A stretch of DNA of 64,000 nucleotides, taken from Acidobacteriota bacterium (lineage in GTDB: Bacteria > Acidobacteriota > Polarisedimenticolia > JACPZX01). Positions within the stretch are counted from its first letter, which is position 1. Each line of letters starts with the position of its first letter. Position numbers and translations under genes: made by a program. Shown piece by piece: positions 63,760 through 64,000 of this stretch. The stretch is taken from positions 29,116-93,115 of the forward strand of contig JACPZX010000046.1 in the NCBI GenBank assembly GCA_016195325.1, in the 5' to 3' direction. Under the pieces are notes generated by a model. The model ran no database searches, was not told where the DNA came from, and worked only from the letters and a program-made list of their open reading frames with translations.

Positions 63760-64000
63760 ATGACGACGATGCGTTCGACGGCCCACCGCCGCGCGGCGCG
63801 GCTCGCGGTCGCGGCGGCGCTCGCGCTCCTCTGGGCCGGCGCTGCACGGGCGGCCGAGTTCAAGACGGCCCCGCCGCTGTCGGCCCCCGGCCTCGACGGC
63901 AAGCCCATCCAGGTCAAGTACGCCGATGCCCGCGTCACGCTGGTCAACTTTTGGGCCACCTGGTGCCTCCCCTGCAGGGAGGAGATGCCGGCCATCAACC
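63760..64000 (+). CDS. TlpA/ResA-type thioredoxin, N-terminal part only
   Basis: The window ends inside this gene. The 80 visible residues include a signal or membrane anchor (about 10-27), then the start of an AhpC/TSA-TlpA domain: APGLDGKPIQV, LVNFWATWCLPCREEMPAIN with the redox pair Cys-Leu-Pro-Cys. It should be an exported thiol-disulfide oxidoreductase, perhaps for cytochrome c maturation. Start ATG 63760; ATG 63769 is also possible. Confidence 0.88.
   Translation, partial: MTTMRSTAHRRAARLAVAAALALLWAGAARAAEFKTAPPLSAPGLDGKPIQVKYADARVTLVNFWATWCLPCREEMPAIN

Overview
The window is about 64 kb of very GC-rich bacterial chromosome with densely packed, mostly ordinary genes and no visible plasmid, phage, insertion-sequence or CRISPR signature. 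The gene set fits a free-living, diderm, motile or surface-attached bacterium: CarD/CdnL, Lon, Hsp20, NrdR, a PilMNOPQ trans-envelope machine, lipoprotein secretin, TonB-type C-terminal domain, B. subtilis-type PurS/PurQ/small PurL/PurF, RqcH. Base composition and gene style suggest Acidobacteriota or a similar GC-rich phylum, but this is inference; no rRNA or other phylogenetic marker was compared.

Layout. 1-4.7 kb (minus): a DegP/HtrA-type protease (cut by the window edge), an SDR oxidoreductase, RlmN and an APC permease. 4.7-6.7 kb (plus): a Rieske oxygenase, a secreted six-cysteine peptide and a membrane protein. 6.7-10.2 kb (minus): a peptide ABC importer (DppC, solute-binding protein, DppB) with no ATPases nearby. 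10.3-15.1 kb: an AMMECR1-like protein, a coiled-coil protein, a DUF167 protein, a PspC/LiaF-like envelope pair, an SGNH hydrolase and an unknown coupled protein. 15.1-19.0 kb (minus): exported rhodanese, exported subtilase, haem-oxygenase-fold enzyme. 19.2-28.8 kb (plus): carD, CorC-like protein, rqcH, a flippase-like membrane protein, nrdR, hsp20-lon and thiL. A probable small RNA lies on the minus strand at 21.04-21.16 kb.

28.8-42.6 kb is the main block. It starts at a near-consensus sigma-70 promoter and runs ECF sigma factor, zinc-finger anti-sigma factor, a compact secretin-like protein, PilC, PilB, PilM, PilN, PilO, PilP, a TPR-secretin-cohesin PilQ, two pseudopilins, an Ig-like exported protein and a GspK-like pseudopilin with an acidic, proline-rich tail. 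This looks like one transcription unit for a type IV pilus or type II secretion-like machine under its own sigma factor; PilT, a prepilin peptidase and an abundant PilA-type pilin are not in the window.

42.7-64 kb: an M16 protease, dUTPase, a WalJ-like metallo-hydrolase, then purB, an MscS channel, purS, a methyltransferase, purQ, purL and purF. After a convergent GT-C-like membrane protein come a small membrane protein, a frameshifted purN, radC, a pterin dehydratase, tyrS, thrC, a GT39-like glycosyltransferase, an unknown secreted protein, a TonB-C-like protein and the start of a TlpA-type thioredoxin.

The points most worth a second look are the orphan structured RNA at 21.1 kb, several genes whose -10 element sits only 5-10 bases before the start codon (apparent leaderless mRNAs), the frameshift in purN, and the sigma-factor-led pilus/secretion locus with its unusual secretins and tip-like protein.
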